This document shows, piece after piece, positions 9,119 through 18,287 of a stretch of 64,000 bases of DNA. The translations under genes and the position numbers were made by a program. The stretch's first letter is position 1. Every line of letters starts with the position of its first letter. The DNA lies in assembly GCA_004347685.1 (NCBI GenBank), contig SLTJ01000016.1:41883-105882 (forward strand). Reading direction: 5' to 3'. A model generated the notes under the pieces. That model saw only the letters and a list, made by a program, of their open reading frames with translations. It was not told the origin of the DNA and did not search any database. This DNA comes from Clostridia bacterium. GTDB lineage: Bacteria > Bacillota > DSM-521 > Neomoorellales > SLTJ01.

Positions 9119-11250
9119 AAACAAGCATCAATATTGACGTCGGCGGTACCTTTACCGACTGCTTTATCGTCCGGGATGGCACTTTCTATATGGTAAAGAC
9201 GCCTACGACGACTTATGACCTTTCGGTAGGGTTTATGCGGGCCATCAGGGAAGGTGCGGCCCTCATCGGCATCTCCGTTGATGAGTTGTTACAGGAGACG
9301 GAAATCGTCCGGTATTCGACTACAGTAGCCATGAACAGCTTGATTCAACGGGAGGGTTCTCTACTGGCCCTGATTACCACAGCGGGGTTTGAGGACGTCA
9401 TCCATATGGGCAAGGGTGCCCAGTGGGCTGACGGCCTTACGCCACGGGAGATGCGAAACCTGGGCCGCATGGAAAAGCCCGAACCGCTTGTCCGCCGTGA
9501 CATGGTGGTAGGGGTGAAGGAGCGCGTTGATTCCTTTGGCAACGTTCTCATGCCCCTTGACGAGGAAGATTTCCGCGAAAAGCTCGATTTCCTGGTAAAC
9601 AAAGGGGCCAGGGGATTTGTGGTCAGCCTGCTCTGGGCCCACGTTAACCCGGTCAATGAGCGCCGTATCAAGGAAATAATCAAGGAAGAATACCCGGAAG
9701 TCTACCTCGGAAATATGCCGGTGGTGCTTTCCAGCGAGGTGCTGTCCAAGGCCCGCGAATATCCCCGGACTATGGCCGCTGTCCTGAACGCCTATTTGCA
9801 CCAGTCAATGGCTGAGGAATTGAACAATATGGCCGATGAACTGCGCTCCATGCAATTCCGTAAACCCATGATGTTGATCCATAACGACGGCGGTATGGCC
9901 GAAGTATATCGTACCACTGCCATCCAGACCTACAACGGCGGGCCGGTGGCCGGGCTTATCGGCAGCGCCCACGTGGCCCGGCTACACAAGTATAACAATG
10001 TAGTTGTTTCTGACATGGGCGGTACCAGTTTTGACCTGGGCCTCATCATTGAAGGGAGTGCCCGCTTTTACGCCTTTCAGCCGGTCATTGACCGGTGGAT
10101 GGTAGACATAACCATGCTGGAGACCGTATCTATCGGAGCCGGCGGGGGCTCCATTGCCTGGATGAACGAGGTAGCCGGGAAAAAGCTGGAAGTTGGCCCC
10201 ATGTCAGCCGGATCCATGCCCGGCCCGGTCTGCTACGACCAGGGCGGGATCGAGCCCACCGTCACCGATGCCGATGTAGTCCTGGGATACATAAACCCCG
10301 AGTATTATCACGGCGGCCGCATGCGCCTGAACAAGGATAGGGCAGCGCAGGCCATCAGGGAAAAGATCGCCCGGCCCCTTGGACTGGAGGTGGAAGAGGC
10401 CGCCCTTTTGATTAAGAACATCATTGATAGTCGGGCTGCCGATGCCATCTTTAAAGAAACGGTGTTGCGCGGTCATAACCCTGAGGATTTTATTCTTTTT
10501 GCCTTCGGGGGGGCCGGGCCTACGCATTGCTGTGGCTACGGTTTCCGCGCCGGGGTCCCCAGAATCATGATTTTCCCCTATTCGCCGATTTTCTGCGCCT
10601 TTGGTTCGACTACTATGGATACAATCCACGTTACCGAGCAGTCCCGGCGGGTGCCTTTGCTCTTACCCGGCGGCCAGGAGTACACGTCGGACTACGCCGC
10701 CTTTAACAGGGTGGTCCGGGAGTTGCAGGAAAGGGCCCTGAAGGAAATCCGTCTGGAAGGTCTGCCTACGGAGGATGTCCTTTTTGCCCTGGAGCTCGGT
10801 ATGAAGTTTGGTGGGCAGATCCACTCGCTGCGTATTACTTCCCCGCGGATGTTTGTTAACTCCCCCGAAGATGTCAAGGCTGTTTACGAAGAGTTTGCCA
10901 GGGAGTATGCCCGTGTTTATAGCCCCTTCTCCCTCTACCCTGAAGGCGGAGTGGATATTGAAAATTTTTCCCTGAAGGCCATCGTTCCTCAACCCAAACC
11001 GGAACTGCCGGTGTTTGAGCTAAAGGGGACGGTTCCGCCTCGGGTGGCCCTTAAGGGCCGCAGGCCGGCATACTGGGAGGAATATGGTGGTTTCCACCAG
11101 ACTCCCGTATACGACCAGAGGCTTTTGGAGTGCGGGAATATCATTGAGGGGCCGGCTATCATAGAAGGGGAAGATACGACCACGGTCCTGCCTCCCGCTA
11201 CCCAGATGCGAGTTAACCGGTACCTGAATTGCGAAATAGAGAAATTATAA
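9115..11250 (+). CDS. second hydantoinase A-type subunit of the ketone carboxylase (ApcC-like)
   Basis: 711 residues, homologous in layout to the protein at 6726: INIDVGGTFTDCF at the N-terminus, SDMGGTSFDLGLI near 300 and a GGAGP segment near 465. Two A-type subunits in one cluster are a mark of acetophenone carboxylase, where two ATP-consuming steps activate ketone and bicarbonate separately; acetone carboxylase has only one. GTG at 9115 is selected because GGAGGT stands eight bases upstream and it forms GTGA with the previous stop; the frame is open further upstream but inside the preceding gene. Substrate specificity cannot be read from the sequence. Confidence 0.85.
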   Translation: MKTSINIDVGGTFTDCFIVRDGTFYMVKTPTTTYDLSVGFMRAIREGAALIGISVDELLQETEIVRYSTTVAMNSLIQREGSLLALITTAGFEDVIHMGKGAQWADGLTPREMRNLGRMEKPEPLVRRDMVVGVKERVDSFGNVLMPLDEEDFREKLDFLVNKGARGFVVSLLWAHVNPVNERRIKEIIKEEYPEVYLGNMPVVLSSEVLSKAREYPRTMAAVLNAYLHQSMAEELNNMADELRSMQFRKPMMLIHNDGGMAEVYRTTAIQTYNGGPVAGLIGSAHVARLHKYNNVVVSDMGGTSFDLGLIIEGSARFYAFQPVIDRWMVDITMLETVSIGAGGGSIAWMNEVAGKKLEVGPMSAGSMPGPVCYDQGGIEPTVTDADVVLGYINPEYYHGGRMRLNKDRAAQAIREKIARPLGLEVEEAALLIKNIIDSRAADAIFKETVLRGHNPEDFILFAFGGAGPTHCCGYGFRAGVPRIMIFPYSPIFCAFGSTTMDTIHVTEQSRRVPLLLPGGQEYTSDYAAFNRVVRELQERALKEIRLEGLPTEDVLFALELGMKFGGQIHSLRITSPRMFVNSPEDVKAVYEEFAREYARVYSPFSLYPEGGVDIENFSLKAIVPQPKPELPVFELKGTVPPRVALKGRRPAYWEEYGGFHQTPVYDQRLLECGNIIEGPAIIEGEDTTTVLPPATQMRVNRYLNCEIEKL

Positions 11251-11271
11251 CAACGGAAGGGAGTGTTTCCC

Positions 11272-13335
11272 ATGGCAGCACCAAGCTGGCAAGAATTGTT
11301 AGCCTGGATTTACCCGGTGCCACCATCACCAGAAGAGGTGGAACTGGCCAGGGCCATTAAGCCGGGTGAGTACGAAATTTACACGGAAAAGCTCAATAAC
11401 ATCTGCCTGGAGGCCAAGGAGGTCTTCGTCAGGTGCGGGGTGGCCTCTACCATCCTGGCCGGGGATAACATAGTTGGTCTTTATAGCGCAGACGGCGACC
11501 TGGTTACAGCCTGGTGTGGCACCTACCTGCACGCCATAACCTCCCAGTTGCCTATCAAGTATATTCTTAAATACTACCGGGACGATCCTAGCGTTGGCAT
11601 TAACGAAGGTGATGTGTTTTACGTCAACGACGCCCTCTACGGTGGCATCCATAACGGTGATCAGATCGCCATCATGCCGATTTTCCACGAAGGCGAACTC
11701 ATCGCCTGGTCCTGTGCGGCCGTCCACGAGCCGGAAAGCGGAGGTACGGACCCGGGTAGCTTCCCGGTGAATGCTAAGAGCAGGTATGACGAGGGGTTGA
11801 AATTGCCTCCTATAAAGATCGGCCACGACTACCAGCTCCATGGCGACGCTCTGGAAATGATCGCTAACATGCTTGGGAGGGCGCCGCGGATGAGTATCCT
11901 TGATTTGCGGGCCAGAGTCAGCGGCGCGGACCGGATGCGGTTGCGGATCCAGGAACTGGCCCGGGACCGGGGGGCAGAGTTCCTCCGGGGCCTGTTTCGC
12001 AAGTCAATCATGGACGCGGAAGAAGGGGCGAGGAAGAGGATTCGAAGCTGGAATGACGGTGTATACCAGGCGGTAGTTTTTAGCGATGTCTATACAGCCG
12101 ACCCGGCGCTAACCAGGATTTTTTTGACTATGTACAAGAAAGACGACCGGCTGATCTTTGACTTTACCGGCACTTCCCCGGAGAACCTTTCCTACTCCCA
12201 TTCCACCGCAGCAGCAGCCGTAGCCCATGCGGCTACATATATCTATGCTTACCCCTTCTGGGACCTGCCCATTTCCTGCGGTACCTTTGCGCCCTTTGAA
12301 TGGGTATTTCCCGAAGGTACTGTACTTAATCCTACGCCTACGGCCGCCGTCTCCAATTCTGTAGGCATAGATGCCGGGGTCATGACGGTCCTTCCCATTG
12401 TTTTCTCCAAGATGATGTTTTCCAGTGAAGAAAGGCCCCTGGTTAACGCTTCTTCGGGGGCCTGCGGCCCGTACCCGCTGGTTTCGGGTGTTAACCAGTG
12501 GGGAGTGCCTATCGCCGATCTCCATAGCTTCATGATGAACTCCATGGGCCAGGGAGCCCGCTCGGATAAAGACGGCATGGACAACTACGGCTTCGTCTGG
12601 TGCCACCCGGGGAGGTTTACCGACGTAGAGGAAGCCGAAAACGAGTGGCCAGTGTTCCATCTTTCCCAAAGAACCCTGCCCGATACCGGCGGCCCCGGAA
12701 AATACCGCGGCGGGGCAGGAAGCGAACTTATGCTGGTTCCCCACCATGTTCCCTACGTTGTATTTATCACCTTCGGCAGCGGCGGATCCGTGGCCAACGC
12801 CAGCCAGGGGCTTTTCGGCGGCTATCCGGCTCCGGCCGTTGCCTCCTCGGTGCTGGTGAAAAATACGGATCTGCGCCGGAGGATGCCCGCCGGCGGCCAG
12901 GGTGTCCCGGCTACCATTCGTGACCTGGCCGGTCAGAAGTCCCTGAAGGGTGAATATGAATTCCGTGGCCCGCTCCCGCCCACAGTTTGCGGTCAGGATG
13001 ACATTTACGCCTCGGCCCGGGGCGGCGGGGCCGGCTATGGAGATGTGCTGGAGCGGGACCCCAGACTGGTCATAGAGGACTTGAGGAAAGGAATTATTAC
13101 CCCCCAGGCAGCGCGGGAGGTATATCATGTTATCTTTGACCCAGATTCTCTAACCCTAGATCCGGAAGCCACGGAGTGCGCTCGGCAGCAGGAGCGGGAA
13201 AACCGCCTGCGGCGGGGCAGGACCTATGACGATTTTATGGCCGAGTGGCTGCAGAAGCGGCCCAAGGAAGAAATAATACAGGTCTACGGCACCTGGCCGG
13301 ACGCAAAACCAGTGGCTCCGGTAATCAGACTGTAG
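11272..13335 (+). CDS. hydantoinase B-type carboxylase subunit (ApcD-like)
   Basis: 687 residues of the hydantoinase B/oxoprolinase family. Signatures include GDVFYVNDALYGGIHNGDQ near residue 120, SCAAVHEPESGGTDPGS near 150 and a glycine-rich segment RGGAGSELML near 485. In acetone and acetophenone carboxylases the B-type subunit forms the site where the activated ketone is carboxylated. ATG at 11272 is preferred to GTG at 11263 because GAAGGGAG ends about ten bases before it. Only 13 bases separate its stop from the CoA ligase start. A gene for the fifth subunit known from acetophenone carboxylase (ApcE, about 34 kDa) is not found next to it. Confidence 0.85.
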   Translation: MAAPSWQELLAWIYPVPPSPEEVELARAIKPGEYEIYTEKLNNICLEAKEVFVRCGVASTILAGDNIVGLYSADGDLVTAWCGTYLHAITSQLPIKYILKYYRDDPSVGINEGDVFYVNDALYGGIHNGDQIAIMPIFHEGELIAWSCAAVHEPESGGTDPGSFPVNAKSRYDEGLKLPPIKIGHDYQLHGDALEMIANMLGRAPRMSILDLRARVSGADRMRLRIQELARDRGAEFLRGLFRKSIMDAEEGARKRIRSWNDGVYQAVVFSDVYTADPALTRIFLTMYKKDDRLIFDFTGTSPENLSYSHSTAAAAVAHAATYIYAYPFWDLPISCGTFAPFEWVFPEGTVLNPTPTAAVSNSVGIDAGVMTVLPIVFSKMMFSSEERPLVNASSGACGPYPLVSGVNQWGVPIADLHSFMMNSMGQGARSDKDGMDNYGFVWCHPGRFTDVEEAENEWPVFHLSQRTLPDTGGPGKYRGGAGSELMLVPHHVPYVVFITFGSGGSVANASQGLFGGYPAPAVASSVLVKNTDLRRRMPAGGQGVPATIRDLAGQKSLKGEYEFRGPLPPTVCGQDDIYASARGGGAGYGDVLERDPRLVIEDLRKGIITPQAAREVYHVIFDPDSLTLDPEATECARQQERENRLRRGRTYDDFMAEWLQKRPKEEIIQVYGTWPDAKPVAPVIRL

Positions 13336-13348
13336 GGAGGTAACATAC

Positions 13349-14665
13349 ATGGAAGACCGCCTCTACTGGAATGAAGCCGTACAGGGCCTGTCGGAGGAGG
13401 GGTTGCGCCGCCTTGAGAGTGAGAGACTGCTGGCTCAATTACAGTATACCCTGCCACGGTCTCCCTTTTACCAGAGGAAATTAAAGGAGGCCGGTGTGGA
13501 GCTCGGGGATATTAAAGGCATCGAAGACCTTCCAAGGCTCCCCTTTACTTATAAGGATGAGCTGCGCCGCAGCCAGGAGATCTCCCCGCCCCTGGGAGAG
13601 CACGCTTGCGTCTCCATGGAGGAAGTTGTACGCATTTATTCTACCAGCGGCACTACGGGCCGGCCGAGCTTCATTGGCCTTACCAGGAACGATGTTGCTG
13701 TCTGGAACGAGATTTCGGCACAAGTTTACTGGACAGCGGGACTCAGAATGACCGACCGGATCGTTCTGGGCTTACCTGGAGGCTTTTTTGTGGCTAGCGC
13801 TATTCCTGGCGGTTTTGAAACCATTGGGGCTGCGGTAATACCGGCCGGTGGTTCCACCGACAGGGTCATCAGCGCCTTTCAAAACCTCAAGGCCGAATGT
13901 CTTTTTGGCACGCCGTCCTACGCTATATACCTGGAGGAGTACCTTCTAAGCAAGGGTATTGATCCCCGCAGCCTGGGGATTAAACGGATTTATGTTGGCG
14001 GCGAGCCCGGCGGTGGGGTGCCACATATCCGCCGGCGCATCGAGGAGGCCTTTGGGGCTGATCTCCTGGAACAGATGGGCAACGGCGATATGGCTCCGGC
14101 TATTTTCAGCGAGTGCCAGTACAAAACTGGGATGCATTTTTGCGCCCAGGGATACGTGGCGATGGAGATTATCAACCCGGACACGGGGGAAAGCCTGCCC
14201 CTGAAGAAAGGAACAAAGGGCGAACTGGTATACAGTTCCTTGCAGCGGGAGTGTATACCCCTTTTCCGGTTCCGTACCCGCGATCTGGTGGAAGTGACGG
14301 AGACCAACTGCCCGTGCGGGAGGTCAAGTGTAGCCATTCGCTGCATAGGCCGCACCGACGACATGATAATCGTCCAGGCTGTCAACGTATTCCCCTCGGC
14401 GGTGCGGGATGTAGTAGCCAGCTTCCGGCCCCGGACCAACGGCGAGATGTTGATAGTCCTTGACGAACCTGGACCGCAGGTAAAGCCACCAGTGAGGATC
14501 CAGGTAGAATACGGGCCGGAGGCCGGGGACCTGTCCCAGCTCAAGCAGGAACTGGAACAACATATCCGGGAGAAGCTGATTTTCCGGGCTGATGTTGAAC
14601 TTGTCCCGGCCGGCACCTTGCCGAGGAGCGAGTATAAGGCCAGCCTGGTAAGAAAACCAAAGTAA
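13349..14665 (+). CDS. phenylacetate-CoA-ligase-type adenylate-forming enzyme
   Basis: 438 residues, the size of PaaK-type ligases. The adenylate-forming P-loop is IYSTSGTTGRPSFIGL near residue 95, a second core motif is FRTRDLVEV near 310, and the C-terminal lysine region is LPRSEYKASL. Such enzymes activate aromatic or aryl-keto acids with ATP and CoA. Its position directly behind the carboxylase subunits suggests it activates the carboxylation product (a 3-oxo acid such as benzoylacetate or acetoacetate). This parallels the ligase that follows apcABCDE in denitrifiers, although that ligase may not be of the same subfamily. GGAGG lies ten bases before ATG. Confidence 0.88.
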   Translation: MEDRLYWNEAVQGLSEEGLRRLESERLLAQLQYTLPRSPFYQRKLKEAGVELGDIKGIEDLPRLPFTYKDELRRSQEISPPLGEHACVSMEEVVRIYSTSGTTGRPSFIGLTRNDVAVWNEISAQVYWTAGLRMTDRIVLGLPGGFFVASAIPGGFETIGAAVIPAGGSTDRVISAFQNLKAECLFGTPSYAIYLEEYLLSKGIDPRSLGIKRIYVGGEPGGGVPHIRRRIEEAFGADLLEQMGNGDMAPAIFSECQYKTGMHFCAQGYVAMEIINPDTGESLPLKKGTKGELVYSSLQRECIPLFRFRTRDLVEVTETNCPCGRSSVAIRCIGRTDDMIIVQAVNVFPSAVRDVVASFRPRTNGEMLIVLDEPGPQVKPPVRIQVEYGPEAGDLSQLKQELEQHIREKLIFRADVELVPAGTLPRSEYKASLVRKPK

Positions 14666-14708
14666 GACATTTAGATTATCAGTACGCGGCCTTCTCACCC
14701 GGGTGTCC

Positions 14709-14734
14709 CGCGGCGTCACCTGGGTGATGCCGCG
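14709..14734. terminator. strong hairpin after the CoA ligase
   Basis: CGCGGC, an unpaired G and TCACC pair with GGTGA, an unpaired T and GCCGCG around a two-base loop. Only TTT follows, so it is a weak terminator or mRNA-stability hairpin. The GCGTCACC/GGTGATGC core recalls the interspersed hairpins described at 33781 and 46575, but flanking similarity is too poor to include it. Confidence 0.5.
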
Positions 14735-14802
14735 TTTAAGGAGGATTTTAAGAAGGTTTGTAGAAAGTAAATTTATCCTACATGATCAAGGAGATGACGG
14801 CT

Positions 14803-15831
14803 GTGCTGCCGAGAGAGCGGGTGCAACGCTTCTTCCGTGGCCTGACGGTTGACAGGCCGCCCTTTATCCCCCTGATCTATACCCTGGCTGCGGAGCTGGC
14901 CCAGGTGCCTGTAAGGGAGATGGCCACCAATCCCACCAGATTGGCCAATGCCCTTTCAGCCTGTCAAAAACTTTTCGGTTTTGATGCGGTCACGGCAGTT
15001 TTTGACCTCACCCTGGAGGCCGAAGTCCTGGGGGCCGAAGTCCTGGGGGCCGGGGTGGAGTGGCCGGAAGGTGGCTGGCCCTGTCAGGCCGCGGGCGAGG
15101 TGGATGTCAGGCTGGTACCGCCGGCCGAGCTTCTGGCTTCAGGCAGACTGGGGGCCGCCGTCGAGGCCGTCAAGAGGCTAGCTGCCACGCCGGGGCGCCA
15201 AGCGGCCGTGGTGGCTGTCGTTACCGGACCGGTAACCTTGAGCGTATATCTTGGCGGGCAGGATTGTCTCGCCGGTTGCCTGCGGGGTGAAGCGGCTGCG
15301 GAAAGGATATGGCGGCTTAGCCAGGAGATGGTCACGGTCAGGGTACGCCACCTGGGCGAAATGCAAGTAGATGCGGTCCTGGTGTGCGAACCGGAAATTG
15401 GACAGATGCCCATTGAATTCTTGCCGCAGGCGGTCAGCGCCTTTACGCCTATTTGGAATACCGTTCGGTTTTACGACCGGCCGGCCATTCTTTATGCGAA
15501 GCCCGACGGCAATATCGTCGAGCACCTTATGAAGATACTACCCCAGGGGCCCGTAGGTCTGATTTGGTCCGCGGCGGCCAGGGATACCTTGCCTTCGGTG
15601 GCCGAAATGGCAGCCAAGTATAACACCTATCTGGGATTGGGTCTGGGGGCAGAAATGTTTTCTCCTGCCTGCACCGACAGGCAGGGTTATCTGAAGGAAG
15701 TGGAACGGTTAGCCGGCAGTATTTCCTGCTTTTACAGTACGGCTGAGGAAATACCCCCGCATACGCGGCCGCAGGAAATTCAGGCCATGATGCAGGAGCT
15801 TTCTTCTTATTGCGCCGCCAAGGCGGGTTGA
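14803..15831 (+). CDS. uroporphyrinogen decarboxylase-like protein (MtaA/UroD family)
   Basis: A 342-residue TIM-barrel protein of the UroD superfamily (N-terminal RERVQRFFRGLTVDRPPFIP). True HemE is usually encoded with other haem genes and keeps invariant arginines in FMRQAGRY near the N-terminus, which is absent here. Relatives act as methyltransferases moving methyl groups between corrinoid proteins and coenzymes, or have unknown roles. GTG at 14803 is chosen because AAGGAG (14788-14793) stands nine bases upstream; ATG at 14782 has no ribosome site. A 15-base tandem duplication at about 15025-15054 repeats the residues EVLGA. It lies between the ketone carboxylase cluster and its probable regulator, so it may belong to the same pathway; its reaction is unknown. 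Confidence 0.7.
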   Translation: MLPRERVQRFFRGLTVDRPPFIPLIYTLAAELAQVPVREMATNPTRLANALSACQKLFGFDAVTAVFDLTLEAEVLGAEVLGAGVEWPEGGWPCQAAGEVDVRLVPPAELLASGRLGAAVEAVKRLAATPGRQAAVVAVVTGPVTLSVYLGGQDCLAGCLRGEAAAERIWRLSQEMVTVRVRHLGEMQVDAVLVCEPEIGQMPIEFLPQAVSAFTPIWNTVRFYDRPAILYAKPDGNIVEHLMKILPQGPVGLIWSAAARDTLPSVAEMAAKYNTYLGLGLGAEMFSPACTDRQGYLKEVERLAGSISCFYSTAEEIPPHTRPQEIQAMMQELSSYCAAKAG

Positions 15832-15900
15832 TTTGTTTGGGAGATCCCACTTTTTTTACCTGTTTTACCTGGGCGCGTTTTTTGCTAGGGGGTGACACCG

Positions 15901-18243
15901 GTGGCAGGCCTTTCCCAACTTGACGTATATAAACTGATGTCCCTGCGCCAGGCGAGCCTGCACATCTTCGCGGCCATGCAGGATGGGGGAGTCGTTGCCC
16001 TTGTTCCAGAAGAAGCTGGGAAGCTGGCGGATTGCGAGGTGTCTCTGCTTATGCTGGTTGATAAGCAGAGGAATGAGCTTATTCCCTGTGCATGGCAAGG
16101 ATTGGAAATAGTGAACAGAGAACTGATGGGTGTCCACATGGGTAAGGGGATGCTTGGCAGGGTTGCCTTATTGCGCCGGCCGGAAGCATGTTACTATCCG
16201 AACATGGACCTTTTCCTGCACTACCTGATGCAGCCAGAAGAACTGAAGGCGGCCCTGGCTGTCCCGATCACCTATGGGCAAGAGGTCGTTGGCGTCCTAA
16301 CTGTCGGCAGTCACCTCTGCCGCGCCTTTGATTTTGCCACCTCCTGGATCCTTGGGGAACTGGCGAAAGACATAGGGATCGCGCTCAAGTTTTGCGATCT
16401 CCTTGATTTATTTAAGCAGCGGAGCCGGCAGGTATCCTCCCTGGTGGAGCTTTACGAGGTCATGGGTAGCCTGGGATTAGAGGGACAGGTTGAACAGGGT
16501 CTGGGAAAGATATGCGAGATCATGGACGTAGAAATGGCCGGCTATGTGGCAGCCAGGGACAGTCAAGGGCTTGACCCTTCTTCCTGGACTTTTTTTCCGG
16601 TGGATGTCTTGCCAAGGGGGACCTTCGCCAGCCTCTTGCCCCTGGCCGAGGAGGTATTCCGTATCGGGAAGCCGATGGTATGCAACCGGTTCCACCCCAG
16701 CTACTGGAACGGCGAAGATAGATTTATCAGGGTGCACGAACTACGCAACCTCTTGCTCCTGCCGCTGGAATTTGATCAGAGGAGAACAGGTGTCTTTTAT
16801 TTGGGCAACAAGAGGGAGGGACGGTTCTGCAGGGACGACTTGAGCCTGGCCCAACTTTTTGCGAGGCACCTGGCTATTTTGGTGGAAAACAGGCGCCTGT
16901 ACCAGGAGCAGAAACGGCAATCAAACCTAATGTATGAGCTGAAACAGGCGGTGGAGCAGCAAAACGAGAAGCTGAAGCGGGTCCTGGCAGTCCACGACGA
17001 GCTTATCCAACACGTATTGCGTGGGGATGAAATTGACGATATTACTAGAAGCATCAGCAATCTGGTTGGCAACCCGGTTATAGTGCGGGACCGATTCTTG
17101 AAGATTGTCTCCTGCACGGATACCACTTTTTTGTTTAATGATGCCCTGACAGGCGAGCAAGTACGCAGGTATTTTCAGGAAACAGAAGCCAACCGCAGGC
17201 CGGTATACATCTCCAGTAAAGAAGTGCCAGGAATAGGTAAACCGCTGTTGATAGCGCCCATCACGACGGGAGGAAATACCCTGGGGTTTATTTCTGTCAT
17301 TGACGCCTGCCATCCCTTAGGGGAGCTGGAGGCAATGATTGTTGAGCAAGGGAGTACGGTCCTGGCGTTGAAGATGGTGCAGCAAAGGGTTGCCTTGGAG
17401 GTAGAGCAGCGACTTAAGGGGGATTTCATCGAGGACCTCCTTGCCGGAGCCATCAGCGACCCGGAACAAGTGTACCGGCAGGCCATGCTGCTGGGTTTGA
17501 ACCTTGAAGTTCCACACCAGATTATATTGGTGAGCGTTGAAGGCAGGCCGGTAGCTGACTTTGATTTCAGAGGGAGGCTTATAGAATATATTCATAAAGC
17601 TATAGGCCAGCGACTACCGGACAGCCTGATCGTAGGTAAAGGAGAATTAGTGGTCATTCTAATCCCGGCTGCCTACAGCAAGGGAAGTACCCACCAGGGT
17701 ACGGCCAGGCAGTTGGGAGAGAAGATAATGGTTGCTCTAACGAAGGCCTTTCCGGATATATACCCAATTGTAATTATAGGTCGCCCATGCCAGAAGCTTA
17801 TGGATTACCAGAGCAGTTACCATGAAGCCAGAAAACTGGTTGAGATATCTAGGTCTGCCTCCTATGCCGGTAGGGTGATCACCTATGAAGATCTGAAGGT
17901 GGAAAGGCTTCTGTTGGAAATGGCCGATAAGGCGTATGCCGGCAATTTCATTGATGAAATCCTGGGGGCTCTCATCGAGTATGACAAAAAGCATAATAGT
18001 CACCTGGTGGAAACCCTGACAGTTTACCTGCGGAATGATTGTAGGCTAGACCTGGCGGCAAGGGAGTTGTTCGTTCACAAGAACACACTGAAGTACAGGT
18101 TACAAAGGATCAGAGAGATTACCGGGTTAGACATCCAGGACGCAGAAGTCCGTTTCAAGCTATTGTTGGCCCTTCGGATGTATTCCCTTGGTGGATATCG
18201 TGGCCAGGGCCAAACCGGCATACGAAGCAGTAGCATGCCCTAG
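15901..18243 (+). CDS. GAF-domain transcriptional regulator of the PucR/CdaR family
   Basis: About 780 residues. Two GAF-like modules fill roughly residues 20-160 and 190-340, a charged coiled coil follows near 345-370, a third sensory segment lies about 380-490, and the C-terminus is a PucR-type helix-turn-helix (LAARELFVHKNTLKYRLQRI). PucR/CdaR proteins activate catabolic genes in response to small ligands. GTG at 15901 is preferred to GTG at 15892 because the AGGGGG ribosome site abuts the latter. The gene is codirectional with the ketone carboxylase block and is its most likely regulator, by position only. A second protein of similar architecture is encoded at 60809-62575, beside the other catabolic island. 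Confidence 0.86.
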   Translation: MAGLSQLDVYKLMSLRQASLHIFAAMQDGGVVALVPEEAGKLADCEVSLLMLVDKQRNELIPCAWQGLEIVNRELMGVHMGKGMLGRVALLRRPEACYYPNMDLFLHYLMQPEELKAALAVPITYGQEVVGVLTVGSHLCRAFDFATSWILGELAKDIGIALKFCDLLDLFKQRSRQVSSLVELYEVMGSLGLEGQVEQGLGKICEIMDVEMAGYVAARDSQGLDPSSWTFFPVDVLPRGTFASLLPLAEEVFRIGKPMVCNRFHPSYWNGEDRFIRVHELRNLLLLPLEFDQRRTGVFYLGNKREGRFCRDDLSLAQLFARHLAILVENRRLYQEQKRQSNLMYELKQAVEQQNEKLKRVLAVHDELIQHVLRGDEIDDITRSISNLVGNPVIVRDRFLKIVSCTDTTFLFNDALTGEQVRRYFQETEANRRPVYISSKEVPGIGKPLLIAPITTGGNTLGFISVIDACHPLGELEAMIVEQGSTVLALKMVQQRVALEVEQRLKGDFIEDLLAGAISDPEQVYRQAMLLGLNLEVPHQIILVSVEGRPVADFDFRGRLIEYIHKAIGQRLPDSLIVGKGELVVILIPAAYSKGSTHQGTARQLGEKIMVALTKAFPDIYPIVIIGRPCQKLMDYQSSYHEARKLVEISRSASYAGRVITYEDLKVERLLLEMADKAYAGNFIDEILGALIEYDKKHNSHLVETLTVYLRNDCRLDLAARELFVHKNTLKYRLQRIREITGLDIQDAEVRFKLLLALRMYSLGGYRGQGQTGIRSSSMP

Positions 18244-18287
18244 CTATATACGCAGGTCTGTGTGAAATCGGGTGGGGAGGAATAGTG

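Noticed and set aside
14709..14734. Seventh member of the interspersed hairpin family
   Set aside because: The stem resembles hairpin 2, but the TCATCCTCTG and GGGGGTCT flanks are absent, so similarity may be chance.
14803..15831. Haem biosynthesis gene hemE
   Set aside because: The conserved N-terminal arginine motif of HemE is missing and no haem genes are near.
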